Assembly: GCA_018806985.1 (NCBI GenBank)
Contig: JADANN010000177.1
Span: 248,001-312,000, forward strand
Origin: Angiostrongylus vasorum
Lineage: Eukaryota > Nematoda > Chromadorea > Rhabditida > Metastrongylidae
Length of the DNA stretch: 64,000 nucleotides
Direction: 5' to 3'
The notes under the pieces are model-generated. The model made no database searches. It was not told where the DNA came from and saw only the letters and a list, made by a program, of their open reading frames with translations. This document shows, piece after piece, positions 46,061 to 57,379 of this stretch. The position numbers and the translations under genes were made by a program. Within the stretch, counting starts at the first letter, position 1, and the number at the start of each line of letters is the position of its first letter.

Positions 46061-47180
46061 CCATATAATATGTCGGTCCTGACATACGCAGTTTTTCTAT
46101 CTCAGACAAAAATGTGCGACGTGTTTGTTTAACTCAAATCGCGATACTTTTTTCGTTAACTAAATATCTGAGAGGTTGAAGCCTTAACACACTGAAAGAA
46201 GTTGGTTGTTTTGGTGCAACGCTTAGTATTTGTTTCATTGTTCTAGTTTCTACTTGTTATACGTTCACTATTCGTTCTACAGCTCGCCAGAGTCGCAATG
46301 ATTCGAGTTCATCCATACCACGTGTAAACTCATTAATAGGACAAAATAATTAGTAATAGCATCCTTTGAGTTTCCTTAGATGTTGTTCACACTCTCATTA
46401 AAAAGGGTTTGCACCATTTCGTCCCTAAGTTCCGTGCTTTGATAATAATGTGTTACGTGTTTTTAAGATCCTGGGATCATGGTTTATCATTATGAGAAGG
46501 CGAACGACTTAACTCTGCAGATTCCACATACAGCCGGAATTGAAGGAGTCGACTAACCCTTCAATGGACTCTGGCCGGTTAATGATTGTGACGCTTCTAA
46601 GCGAAGAGTTGATTAAGCTTGCAGTAAGCACTTTGCGTTACTTCTTCATCCGACTTCTTGAGTTCCCTTCTTTTTTCCTTTACTGTCGTTATTTTCGTTT
46701 ATCGTTGTAGTGTTCCGGTTCAGCGATTAGAGTTTCTAGTTGGGAGCCTCCTTCGTCGATAATGTTTATCTAAAAGGAGAGACGCAGAAGACAATGTGAC
46801 ATGTTGCTGTCAGGGGAGATAATAAGTATTTAAATTTTTTCCTCTCAATAGTTCCTGCGGATCTTACTTCACTAGAGTTTAGATATATGACCGCTTCTTC
46901 ATAGTAGTGACCTAACGTTTTCTTGGCTCATGAGGATCTATCAGACTCTCCGCACCGAATGCGGGTGGTGGACTCCGTGCAGGAACTGTTATAAAATTAA
47001 AGATTTTTATTATAAATTTGCTGTTGTTTTCCAATTGTTAATTGCCCATTACTTGTTTTGTGTGAGGAGTGAGTATGCACTTATCATGCAGCTTATAAAA
47101 TAAATGTTGCTACACCCTTTTGATTGCACTGGTCGTTCATTTCTTCGTTTCTTGAGTTCCGACGGATAGACCAGGTGTAT
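46061..47180. other. No recognisable gene
   Basis: No coding motif or repeat family seen. Confidence 0.35.
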
Positions 47181-47182
47181 TT

Positions 47183-47509
47183 TTGGGTAGGCCAACTCTC
47201 TACCAAAAGGACACCCGTAATGTTTTCCGTGCAGCTGACAACATTGATTTAACATGTCGTCAGCGGGTTCCATTATTATCATCTGCTACACCTCATTTCT
47301 CGATATGTCCCGACCGGAATGAACTATATTCCAGCATGTATGGCAGCAGCACCGAGTCACTCTACGATCAACGGCACGACATCTGTTGGGACACAGTGAT
47401 AGCGGGTTTCGGTATGTGTCCTCGACGCCTTGATTCCATGCTCTCATTGTGTCTTCCACGTAGCATCTATTGCCGGCATGCAACTCTACCTCTACATAGT
47501 TTCCTCTAG
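47183..47509 (+). other. Unrecognised overlapping open frames on both strands
   Basis: A plus frame of 108 codons overlaps minus frames at 47049-47282 and 47286-47483. The minus frames are Cys-rich (NPLSLCPNRC, TRCCCHTCWN) but broken. I recognise no family and cannot choose a strand. It lies just beyond the 3' side of the minus-strand RTE fragment. Confidence 0.2.
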
Positions 47510-47719
47510 AACCAGAACAGTTTGGAACACTTTTTTGTCGTTATAACTTATGATCTAGGGATAACATGTATAGAATCGAACATCAGGGAGACATTTTAAG
47601 AGAGTGTATCGAGGACTGTTTCCAAACATGCAATGCAATATATCATGCGTGGCCTGGCCGAGTACTTTGTTGATGCCCTGTCCAGCACTTTTCAGACACG
47701 ATTTCTAATTCTGCTGGGG

Positions 47720-48640
47720 TGATTTATAGATCTACAGCTGAATAACACGTACAAAATTCCAATATCGTTTGATCCAGCTTACGCAAAGAGCAGGATTCTG
47801 ACGCATATTTTAAGGAAGGATATACCGTCGAGTCGAAAAGTGGACACGGAGTTGTGTTCTTTGTCCTCATCGCTGCATCCTCGATGCTCTTGAAAGCTCC
47901 CCAAACCGCTCGTTTCCTCCTGCTCAACTCTAGAGCCAAGTCGTTCATTGTGTCGATTTGCCGACTTAGATAGGCGCAGGTGGAGTGTTCGGAGATATTC
48001 GTTCCGTTGAGCGTAAATGGGACATACGAAACCATTCCGTTTTTTTGCTTTATCAAAGCCAGCAAGCATTAGTTCCGCTTCGCTAATGTTCAGTGTTATA
48101 AGAACGATATCATCAGTGAAGCAAAGCTGGAGTAATTTCCGACCACCGATCCACACTTCCGTGTTCTCCCATTCCAATGTTCTCATGGCGTTCTCGATGG
48201 TGGCAGAAAATAATTTTGGTGATTTGGTATCGCCTTACCTAATATATCTATTGATTTCGATGTTAATATCGTTATAGAATGGCAAGATTTTTTGGTAGTC
48301 GAAGTTTTATATATTCTATGAAGAATCTTTATATAGTGAGTATAGACGCCATGGATGCCCAGAGATTCCGTGATAGCTTCTGTTTCAACTAGATCGAAAA
48401 CTCTTTTTAAATCGATGAAACTGGGAGAGAGCAGTCTCCTGTATTTTCACGATTCTTCAGTGGCTCTTGTTATCTCGTGGATTTAGTTTATCGTACTGAA
48501 TCTTTGTCAAAACTCTGCTTGTTCACATGGGTGCTCCCTCACAAGCAGATTGGACGATAGACAGCGATATCATGGATCCGGCCTTTCACGAACAACGACA
48601 CAGTTTTGCTGGTTTTATTGAGTAGAAACCTTGTATTCTT
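47720..48640 (-). mobile_element. RTE-type LINE reverse-transcriptase fragment, minus strand
   Basis: Minus-strand frames give RT motifs in order. FIDLKRVFDLVETEAITESL is at about 48420-48360. A DKNIE-like region is damaged. The catalytic block LQLCFTDDIVLI is at about 48126. SRRKRAVWGAFKSIED and LFDSTVYPSLKYASESCSLR follow at 47930-47800. This is the RT-to-thumb part of RTE-clade ORF2. Endonuclease and C-terminus are missing and several frameshifts are present. Confidence 0.88.
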
Positions 48641-48748
48641 ATAGGTAACGTTTCAAGAGCCCAGCCAGTAAGTTTACGAGGGATGGTGGAAGGTTTTCAG
48701 GTCTTTAAACCTTTTCCTTACTCCGCGTGTATTTACATGTATATTTAA

Positions 48749-49026
48749 GGGCGCGTGAGGCGCAGTGGTATGAGGCACCCTGCAGCACACACGTGGAATC
48801 GATCCCCTGCGCCCTTCTCTCACCAAAGCCTTCCACCCCCCGCGATTGTCAGATTGATAACAGACTTGTCTGGAAGGATAGGAGCACTGGCTCGGTACAT
48901 CGGTAGGCTACCGCGAGTCATTGTGAAGGCCAGATATGCATTCAATCACCTCTAAACGGTGAATTAATGAAGTCGAATGCATGGCGCATCCCTCAGGGAT
49001 TGATCAACGCCGAGAGCTTTGTCCTT
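48749..49026 (+). repeat. S1 SINE, full length
   Basis: Head GGGCGCGTGAGGCGCAGTGG with B-box-like GGAATCGATCCCC, a core weakened to GATTGTCAGATTGATAAC, and 3' end GATTGATCAACGCCGAGAG. Confidence 0.9.
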
Positions 49027-49272
49027 TTTTTCTCCTTTATGTGTGTATTTATTTATGCATGTATCAATTGCACAGTAGAGCGCTTAGGTGACCACTGAGT
49101 CGCAAAAAGTAAGCAGCTCATGGTTTTGGGTCGTTTATTTGAATGGTATGTTCTTGAGACCTATGCTGATCCACTTCTGCCAAATGTCACTCATTTTTAC
49201 TTCCAGTTCTTCTCACTTCCACCTGAGTTTATTCATTTGTAAAATAGTTGTCTACATCCATAAGTACACAGA

Positions 49273-49465
49273 ATAAAGCTCTCGGCACTGATCAATCTCT
49301 GAAGGATGTGCCATGAATTCGACTTTATGAAGCATCGCTAGAGGTGAATGAATTCATAACCGGGTTTGCAATGACTTGCAATAGCCAACCAATTTATCAA
49401 GTCAATGCTGCCTCCTCTTTTCTCAGACAAGTCTGGTACCAGTTTGCAAACCCCGGAGTGTCATC
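49273..49465 (-). repeat. S1 SINE, 3' half and core, minus strand
   Basis: AATAAAGCTCTCGGCACTG at the left and AGACAAGTCTGGTACCAG with CAAACCCCGGAG at the right. The tRNA-like head is absent. Confidence 0.82.
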
Positions 49466-49759
49466 AGCTCTTATTTTTGCACAACAAGAACAACACATTT
49501 CTTGCACGTATTGTTATGTGGGACGAGAACTTGACCCTTCATGAGAAAAGGAGCGATCCGCTCAGTGGTTGGACCATAATAAAGCTCCGTATCACTTATT
49601 AACTCCGAAGTTGCACGAAAAAGAAAGTCATGCCGACCATTCGGTTTTCTGCTGTAGCTTCATCCACTTCAACTTCCCAAATGCTTATGAAACGATTACC
49701 ACAACGAATTACGCCAAGCAAATCGTCAAAATGCGTTAGAAACTGCAGAATGTTTACTT

Positions 49760-49965
49760 TCATTTTCTGCCTAATACAGTTTTTACGGCACGGTATTATG
49801 CGAAATACAACCACAACGATACTGAGATATTTGCAAAACTCCGGACCGCAGGTGCCTCCGGTGGGGAACGAACGCGCTATTACACTTTTTAAGAGCTAAT
49901 GCGTTCACCACTACACCAGGCGAGTCCTCCGTTTCACCTGGAAACTTAGCTAACTTCAGAGTTTG
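49760..49965 (-). repeat. S4 repeat, single arm, minus strand
   Basis: Reversed tail GGTATTATGCGAAATACAAC, GATATTTGCAAAACTCCGG, the reversed B-box region GGGGAACGAACGCGC, and the reversed head CACCACTACACCAGGCG. No inverted partner. Confidence 0.8.
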
Positions 49966-49969
49966 AAAT

Positions 49970-50580
49970 ATTCACCGTTTGTGTCCACGACCAGTCCACA
50001 GGAAAACGCAATCACCTCTTCATGATAACAGACGACCAAGTCCACCACACCCAGCGCTGGAAAGGTTCAACAATGGGCTACGAAATTCTGCCTTATTAAT
50101 CATTGTCTCCGGAAAACTAGCCAAGCGTCTACCAATTTTTCAAGCATCTTGAAAATTTCAGCCATCACGACCGCACTTTACAATGACTGCGATGGCCGAT
50201 GGTTCGACTACATCTATACCTTGTCGAATCGCCTGTGATCTAGCACAGTTTTTGGCCCATGATTTGTGAAACATAGCCCAATGTTGGCTCTATTTAGTTG
50301 GCTCATGTATGCATATGTCGAGCGATATTTCGCCGACGTTCTGTGTTACAACTTTAAATCTGATACTTTATCCATTTCTGTGCTCGTTCATAAGCTGTGG
50401 CTAAGCAGCCTTTTGTATTTCTTGTAAAGAACATTTCTCAATATTTCCCTGTAAACTTTGCGACAAGTTGTAGTTGCATATACATGGTGCCGGCTTGTTC
50501 TCACTTCTGTTTCAATTGGGAGGTTGCCGAAATATATACATACAATCATTTCATGCTGTTTGAGGGGGTTCGTTGTTCGG
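49970..50580. other. No recognisable gene; weak S1 trace
   Basis: TTTACAATGACTGCGATGGCC at about 50173 recalls the middle of a minus-strand S1 but is too short to call. Nothing else is assignable. Confidence 0.3.
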
Positions 50581-50582
50581 GT

Positions 50583-51152
50583 TGTGCCGGACATGGGAGG
50601 TGGTCCACTGGTAGACCAACTAAATAGTGCTCACTGCTGTATTTGCTGTCTAAGAAGACTGTTACCATGGCTCTCATGACTATTTCAAAATATTTGACGA
50701 AAATATTTGTTTTTCTTTTTGAGAAAATCTCTTGACTGGTCCGTTTTGAGGTACTTTGGTACCTACCGTGTCTAGAATGACTCAACGCCACCAAAATGTT
50801 CCACATGCCCATATTTATTCGATGAATCTCTTAATATAGATAAGAAATGACTCTCATGAAGATTTTTTTGGCTTATGCTGCAAAGGCGAAGTAGTCAGAG
50901 GCGCGCTGCAACGCAAACATAGAATGGATCCCGGCGCCCATGGACCACCAACATTCCATCCCTCCGAGGTCGGCAAATTGGTACCAGACTTATCTGGGAG
51001 GATGGCAGCACTGGCTCTATACATCGTTAGGCTACCGCTAGTCATTGTAAAGGCCAGATATGCATTCAATCACCTCCAAACGATGCTTAATGAAGTTGAA
51101 TGCATGGTGAATCCCTCAGCGATTGATTAACGCCGAGAGCTTTATCCTTTAC
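50583..51152 (+). repeat. Duplicated segment including an S1 SINE (copy 2)
   Basis: Same order and orientation as 39600-40216: GGTGGTCCACTGGTAGACC, CTCACTGCTGTATTTGCTGT, CGTTTTGAGGTACTTTGG and TAAGAAATGACTCTCATGAA, then an S1 SINE at 50883-51152 with a decayed head (AAGGCGAAGTAGTCAGAGG). Confidence 0.85.
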
Positions 51153-51159
51153 CTTTTAA

Positions 51160-51430
51160 GCTGCAGGGAACGTATGAGATGAGTACTTGCCGTGCCTTTC
51201 GTAAGCTTTCTTAAACTTCTTGCGAAATATTTGCTATAGCATATATGGTTTTGCCGTTAACATGGTTTGCTCTTTCATTCCAATTCTCGAACGCTGTTTC
51301 AACGGCGTTCGCCTTGATTTCTATCCTGATTTTCGCATATTGTGTTTCAACTCGTAGAGAAAGAATTAGCATTACTTTGCAGCAAAATATTAGAAACATG
51401 TTACTAACGCTTAACTTTTTCAAATCTTAG
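51160..51430 (-). other. Unrecognised coding-like stretch, minus strand, one frame break
   Basis: A minus frame reads MFLIFCCKVMLILSLRVETQ from an ATG at about 51399, then ETAFENWNERANHVNGKTIY. It closes at a stop, while the next frame continues plausibly (IFRKKFKKAYERHGKYSSH). The hydrophobic start would suit a signal peptide. I recognise no family. It could be an exon with a one-base break, or chance. Confidence 0.25.
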
Positions 51431-51529
51431 GATTCTTGTAACGGACGGTTGACTACTTTTGTTAAAGTCGTTTAAAACAGAAGGTGTTGATGTTAATGGA
51501 CAATGACGCTGAGACATTTTTCAAAACTT

Positions 51530-51770
51530 TTTGCAAAACGGGTAATTTCTGATGGTACCATTAGGGCAAAAAAAACTTGCTGATAAGAGGGCAAATCAAG
51601 AGCCCCCAGTGGTGCAGTAGGTAATACGTGAGACTGTGAGGGGGGTGGTCAAGGGTACGAATTAGGCTCAGGGGTGCGAGTTTTGCAAATGTCTCGGACT
51701 ATTTTTGGTTGTATTTCACATAATACCCTGCATGAAAAACTAATAGGCAGTAAATGAAAAATAATACAGT
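51530..51770 (+). repeat. S3 repeat
   Basis: GGTACCATTAGGGCAAAA, head AGTGGTGCAGTAGGTAATAC, and tail GAGTTTTGCAAATGTCTC, TTTCACATAATACCCTGC and TAATAGGCAGTAAATG. Confidence 0.78.
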
Positions 51771-52949
51771 AACAATAGTTAATGTGCAGTAACACTTAGG
51801 GGCTGGAGCTGGTTTTTCGCAAACGTTTGGTGATTGTTCGATAACTAGCAAACTTGAGGAGTTGAGTATGTGATCATACTGTAGAAGATAGAAGAGACTT
51901 TGCTCTACTGAGAACAAGAGTGTTTCTTTAAAATTATTGTGTTATTCCTAAATTGCCTCGAACGAAGACTTCCAAAGGGAGCAAAAAAGAAGTCTAACTT
52001 TTTTTTTAAAATTCCAAGCGTAATCCCAGCAGCCGCAAACATCAACAGCGCATTCAATGACATCTTTTTTCTAAAGAACGGATCAGCATTTGTTCAGTTG
52101 CTTTCCTTTCCAGCATAGAAGCCTCGACCAAAAGCAAGCACACAAAATATGTTTCATGGGCTCCAGAACACCAGAGTTTTATCTTGGTAGAAAAAAGATC
52201 TTGCACTTATTGGCCGAAATCTGTAGATTTCACGATTTTTATTTCTACTCATAAAGGTTACTTTGAGCGGAAATAGGTTGGTTTTTAAACTGGTAGGAGC
52301 TGCTGTTACCTCCCCATGTGTGTGAAAACCTGCTAACGGGGACAAAGGGTGCTAGGAATAAACTCATTTCCCTTGATACGTGGAAATGTATCGTCTAGTT
52401 CACTAGGCGTTTAGCTTTATAGTAAGTTGTAAGCGCAGCTTTGTTGGCCGAAGAAATGAATATTTACCTGCATTATTGCGTCATGATCGACTTAGTGATG
52501 GCCAAAACCATAAGCAGTGTTTCCAACAAGTATTCTAACAAACTGAACAAAGAAGCTAAAGTGTGCTTCTCGGCGAGCTGATCCGTATGTAGGTTGGCAT
52601 GTTTTATCTATTCTACAGAGAAGTGACCACGTAACAGTTCTGTAGAGTTTATATATGAGAAGAAGTGACGGTATGAACAACCTAAGACAGGTGGATGCAA
52701 GAACGAGTGCATGAAGGAAATAGAGACAAGAATTACTCCCTTCTGTAGCAAATAGCCTGCTGGAAAACCAGATTATAATAGTTTTAGTGCATCATCACAA
52801 ACTGAAATCTCTGCACGATTTTATAAATGGTTTAAACACTTCTGATTCGATAGCGCAAAAACCGCGGTTCTGACCATACCAGGTTTGGTATAAGCGATAA
52901 CGGGGACGACGCTGTTCACCGAGACCAATGTTGTTCCAGCACTTATACG
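51771..52949. other. No recognisable gene
   Basis: Nothing assignable. It is the downstream (3') side of the astacin locus. Confidence 0.35.
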
Positions 52950-53340
52950 AGAACAGAATCTGAACACTATTGAAAAAAACCGTAGTGGTTCTTGGATATG
53001 GGAAAAACTTAGATCCTCAAGTGGCTTCGAACTCGCGCTTACCCCTAATGAGAGCACGCATCCTATCCACTCACCAACTGAGGTGCTTGCTTTGGTCTTT
53101 CTCAGCCGTATTTTTATTCTATCGGTGCGGCCAGAAATCATCTGGCAATAGCAACGATCTGCGGAGTAGAAATCGGTGTTGAGCCTAACTAATCTGAGGT
53201 TGCAGTCTAAATCACAATATTTCACCTTTAGAAAAAGGTTAATCGCAGGTTCGAAGCCTGAGCTTCCAAGTTTTGCTGATATTTCAGCATCCCGATGGCT
53301 TCATTTCAGCTTGTAGCCCTATCGTGAAAAAGGAAAATTC
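52950..53340. repeat. Head-to-head inverted pair of S3-type repeats
   Basis: Left copy reversed: CTTCGAACTCGCGCTTACCC, CATCCTATCCACTCACC, GAGCCTAACTAATCTGAGG. Right copy forward: GCAGGTTCGAAGCCTGAGC, AGTTTTGCTGATATTTCAGC, CCTATCGTGAAAAAGG, partly truncated at its 5' side. The pair lies immediately 3' of the last recognisable astacin exon. Confidence 0.6.
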
Positions 53341-53462
53341 ATTTAAAAAGAAAGTTTCACAACCGAAACAATCACAAGGAAAACAAATAAAGAGTAACGA
53401 ACACTATGGCATCGACGTTAAGAAAAGCAAAAACTATTTAACAACAATCGTCTAGCACTTAC

Positions 53463-55721
53463 TTGTAACCAGTTCTACGTTTCATCGTTTCCGGTCTTGA
53501 TCTCAACACCCGCGTTTGTGCAGCCATCACTAGCGAAACCCGCTGAGAAGCTATGAAATTGCACCTCATTCTCTGAACCAACCGGAGCCTTGAATAATTC
53601 TGTTTAAATGTAGCTTCCATAGTAGGCTAGTGGAACCATATATAGCCCGAATCCAGTAGTTGCACATTATGAAGCCATTTTCAGTAAAGTTGACCTCTTT
53701 TTCGCCCATAGTGTCAACTGATGTTTGAAAGGAGCGGGTTGCTTCCAGTACCTGACCACATTTCCCTTGGCTAGAACGACAAGTTGTTCTATTTGCTTGT
53801 ATTCTGGGTGACCAGTGGTTCAAAGTTCTATTTTTCGTACCCTTTTCCTGCAAAGGTTTCCACCATACCCGCTTGGACAAAAAGCATTTCGAGCAGTTCT
53901 GGGATTAGGAAATCCGCCGTTGTAGCACTTCGCCGAAGACTTTTCATCGCATTTATCTAGTAAGTGTAATTTCGTGAAAGCTACTGCAAAAGTCGTAGAT
54001 TTCTGAATTTAATCAGTTAAGGTATTATTTTTAAAAGTATAGCAGAGAATTCGAGATATGCAGCTGCAAATCAAACGCTGATGTAGGATTCTTCTCACCG
54101 AGGCATCCGCAGTGCAGATTCATCATGAGTTTGTCGTAGAATGACACAATGCCCGATCCAAGTGTTTGCGAGTAGTCAGCATCCGATGCGATTATCGTGG
54201 GCCAGCCGTTCTTTGAAAAGCTGCAGTTGAAATATTATTTTATTTTGATTATTCACAATAGAACACTGAAAGTTGACCAACGCGCTTGTTCCGTAGTGCA
54301 TAACACTTTCCGTAATCGTAGGTCAGGTTGTAGTTGTAGTTTGTGCGTTTACTTTGCCTTGTAAATTCAAGCATCACGTCTTCCTAAAATCTCTTCCTTT
54401 TTCACTGACGATCCACACCAATGGCGTATTGCAAAAATTATCCCTGATATTTTTCCTTAATACTTTGACGAAGCTCGATCGTGTCTCGAGTGTGTGTGGA
54501 AGAAACCCAAGGCGTGACCGATCTCGTGTGCAGGTGCTCAAACCTGCATAAAATAAAACTCTCGTGTGGGTGAATCCAAAAACGTTTGCGTAATTCCTTT
54601 CTAAAAAAAATAGATAGAAATATGGTGAGAATTTTAAGATAGAGATATGGTGGGAATTTTAACAAACATCGTGGGGGTCTTACTGAGTCACATCCCTGCC
54701 CAAGTGAGAGTCTCTGTTTTCCTCCAATTCTTCCGACATTTGAAAAACATCCAATTCCTTTCATAACACCAATCTTATCAGGTGCTTGAAAATTAATTCT
54801 TAAGGGAATCATGCCTTTAGAATTTTGTAATTCCCATCTATTGGTTTATCTCACCTGCTTCGTTTTTTAGAGAACTTCAGGCAGGTGTGCTTCTCCCAAG
54901 CCCTGATAGCTTTTTTTGAACACTTTACTTACATCTCGGGCTAAACATACTTACGAAATTATTTGCTCGGCAGTATTAGTATGATTGGAGTAGAAAGATT
55001 AAAGGACGTACTTGCGTTGGGATAGTAAAAGTAGGTCACTACTCCATCTTGCCATATGGTTTCATGATATTTCGTAACACGGTAGGCTTGACGTTTGCTG
55101 CGTTCGCCTTCGCCGTCTTCGATGTCTTCTAGAACTCCGTCGGCTTGTTCTCTGAAAATCAAAAGAACGGTAGAGTAAGAAGGCCACCCAATAAAACAAT
55201 GTTAAAAGTGGACAAACTTAGTTAGTAGCATATCTCCTTGAAACAGGACTATGTTAACTTTGCTGTTCTCGTTAATTCCTTCGATTGTGTCTCCAACTGG
55301 TTGAAAGCTTTCGTCCTCAGCGTGTACATAGTCCTAAAATTTTTATTTAACTTCTTGCTTGGCTGTCATACACAAGACAGTGTGCGCGCCTTCATCGTGT
55401 TTAACAGCTCAGTATTCTCCTCTGGCGAGAGATCGAGTTCCTTTTTTATTTTTCTTCCAGATTATGCAATTCCTCTATAAGTCTCTTTGTGTCGTCCGCG
55501 TTCGGTTCCTAAAAATGGAGGACCATTAGGAGAAAAGAAAGCAGCTTTCTTTGTATTCTAGATTTCGCAAGTAGACATGCATATTTGGGCAGCTCATATC
55601 CCTCTTCCAGCTTTTCCTCAAAGCTCTTCTCACTGAAGAATCACTCATTTTCCGACGTCGAGTTAATAAACATCTCCACACCAATGCAGAAAGTGAGGAG
55701 CATAAATTGCACAAGCTTCAT
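53463..55721 (-). pseudogene. Astacin-family zinc metalloprotease (prodomain, astacin, EGF, CUB), damaged
   Basis: Secreted metallopeptidase of the nematode NAS type. Reading down the minus strand: signal-like MKLVQFMLLTFCIG from 55721; prodomain exon 55508-55379; exon 55151-55012 with activation site RSKRQAYR; exon 54940-54855 (AIRAWEKHTCLKF); exon 54784-54684 (GIGCFSNVGRIGGKQRLSLG). The zinc exon from 54543 has HEIGHALGFFHTHSRHD, all three His plus the following Glu/His pattern. The Met-turn exon 54383-54282 has SVMHYG after a one-base correction. Exon 54220-54099 reads GSGIVSFYDKLMMNLHCGC. EGF-like exon 53983-53841 has CYNGGFPNPR and CPSGYGGNLC. CUB exon to 53463 has CNYWIRA and AGVEIKTG. 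Exon phases agree. Damage: TGA in exon 1, TGA where GGA is expected just before HEIGH, and at least six single-base indels, mostly in A or T runs. Pseudogene, or real gene with sequence errors. Confidence 0.85.
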
Positions 55722-55739
55722 TCTAAAATAGAAAAAGAA

Positions 55740-56095
55740 AGCTGCTTGGAAAAAAGCGAGAAAAAAAAGGATAGTTTGGGAAACGAGGTTTCATATCAGT
55801 GGCATATTCTAGAATGAAAAGGTGACTGTGAAGCAAAGACAGATAGAGGGAGAAAGAGCGAGGTTTCGTATTTGATGAGAATAGGAAGTGCTTGCGGTGA
55901 ATGTCGTTTGGATTTCACTCTGCTTTTGTGCTGATTTCAGTGTTCCTTGTTTACACAACAGGTAGAAAAGCTGAATTCTAATCTCTAATGCATTTCGCTT
56001 GGAATTATAGGTCCAAAACTGATAGCAGGTTTCAGACGGAATGAAATTCCACTTCCTCACTTAACTCACTTTACATCCCACTGGTCTTATAAAAA
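55740..56095. other. Upstream flank of the astacin locus; no gene seen
   Basis: Pyrimidine/purine-biased sequence with a CTATTTTAG acceptor-like site (minus strand) directly before the astacin ATG, possibly for trans-splicing. Nothing else recognised. Confidence 0.35.
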
Positions 56096-56318
56096 GATAA
56101 AGGATAAAGCTCTCAGCGTTGATCAAACCTGAGGGATACGCCATGCATTCGAGTTCATTAAGTATCGTTGGAGGTGACTGATTGTATATCTGGCCTTTAC
56201 AATGACTCGCGATGGCCTACTGATGTATCGAGCCATGCTACTATCCTGCCAGACAAGTCTGGTACTAATTTGCCGACCCCCGGAAGGATGGAAGGCTTGG
56301 TGGGCCATGGGCGCGGAC
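56096..56318 (-). repeat. S1 SINE lacking its head, minus strand
   Basis: AAAGGATAAAGCTCTCAGCG, GGAGGTGACTGATTGTATAT, CAGACAAGTCTGGTACTAAT, ending at GGGCCATGGGCGCGG. The tRNA-like head that should follow is missing. Confidence 0.87.
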
Positions 56319-56504
56319 ACTGGTCTTCTATATAAGCATATCCACAGAGCGATAACAAAGCATTCTTTAACATACTCTTATTTATTTCCCTATTACCACT
56401 TTGCTGGTTGTTTAATGATTTATTGCAGTTTACTACCCGATCTCTATTTCCTATTATTGATTCTTCTTTGTTTCCTAATATTATTGTTCGATCTACCTTA
56501 TCAT

Positions 56505-56830
56505 CGTGGCTGAGGGAAAGACGTTCCTACGTCTCGTACTGCGATGTAGAGCGGAGAGTTTTATTCCCTCAGCAGATTCTTGCAGGTTGAGAAAGCGTTC
56601 GACGTTTCTATCCTGAAGCTCAGCTAAGAGCTAGCCAATACCAGGAATCACCGTAGTCTTGGTACCAAATTCATTGCAATACGGTAAACTCATCAAAAGC
56701 GTCAGCAGCTGCTTCTGGTGACGACATGAGTGAAGCTACAGGTAAATTAACCTCGGGACGGCAAGGAGCCTAAGTAGCTAAACTAACAGTGTAATAACTT
56801 GGACACCACGCATACTGAGGGGTTCCTGTT
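56505..56830 (+). mobile_element. S5 non-autonomous element, diverged, plus strand
   Basis: CATCGTGGCTGAGGGAAAG, CTGCGATGTAGAGCGG, CTAGCCAATACCAGGAATC and GACACCACGCATACTGAGG lie in S5 order. The RTE-type CAAGTA tail is no longer clear. Confidence 0.62.
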
Positions 56831-56960
56831 TACAACGCCAAAACAGGTTAGACAACCGCATAGAGATGACTAAATCTTAAATTGCCCAGGATGTCATTGT
56901 ACCCGGACTAAACGAAAACCCATACGATACGCCATGGAGACTGTTTTTTGCTCTCCACCT

Positions 56961-57245
56961 ATAAAGGATAAAGGATAAAGGATGAAGCTCTCGGTGTTGA
57001 TCAGTCCCTGAAGGATGCGCCATGGATTCGACTTCGTAAAGCATCTTTGGAGGTGACTGAATGCATATCTGGCCTTTACAATGACTCGCGGTGGCCTACC
57101 GATGTATCAAGCAGTGCTGCTATCCTCTCAGACTAGTCTGGTACCAATTTGCCGACCCCGGAGGGATGGAAGATTTGTTAAGCAACCGGCGCGAGGATCG
57201 ATCCCACGTGTGCGTCGCAGGGGCCCCTGCGCCACACGCGCTCTT
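56961..57245 (-). repeat. S1 SINE, full length, minus strand, with heptamer tail
   Basis: The tail shows three AAAGGAT units at 56963-56983. GAAGCTCTCGGTGTTGATC, CAGACTAGTCTGGTACCAAT and the head (CACGTGTGCGTCGCAGGGGC, GCGCCACACGCGCTC) follow. Confidence 0.9.
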
Positions 57246-57379
57246 AAGATTTACACCTATAAACAATCTTTTCAGCCGTTTAGCATTGCGCTCCTCTTTG
57301 AGCGGCTCATCGCATCAAATTTGATATGCCTACCTTATAAGATATGAAACGAAGGAGGGTCAAAAGACGGTAATCAGAT

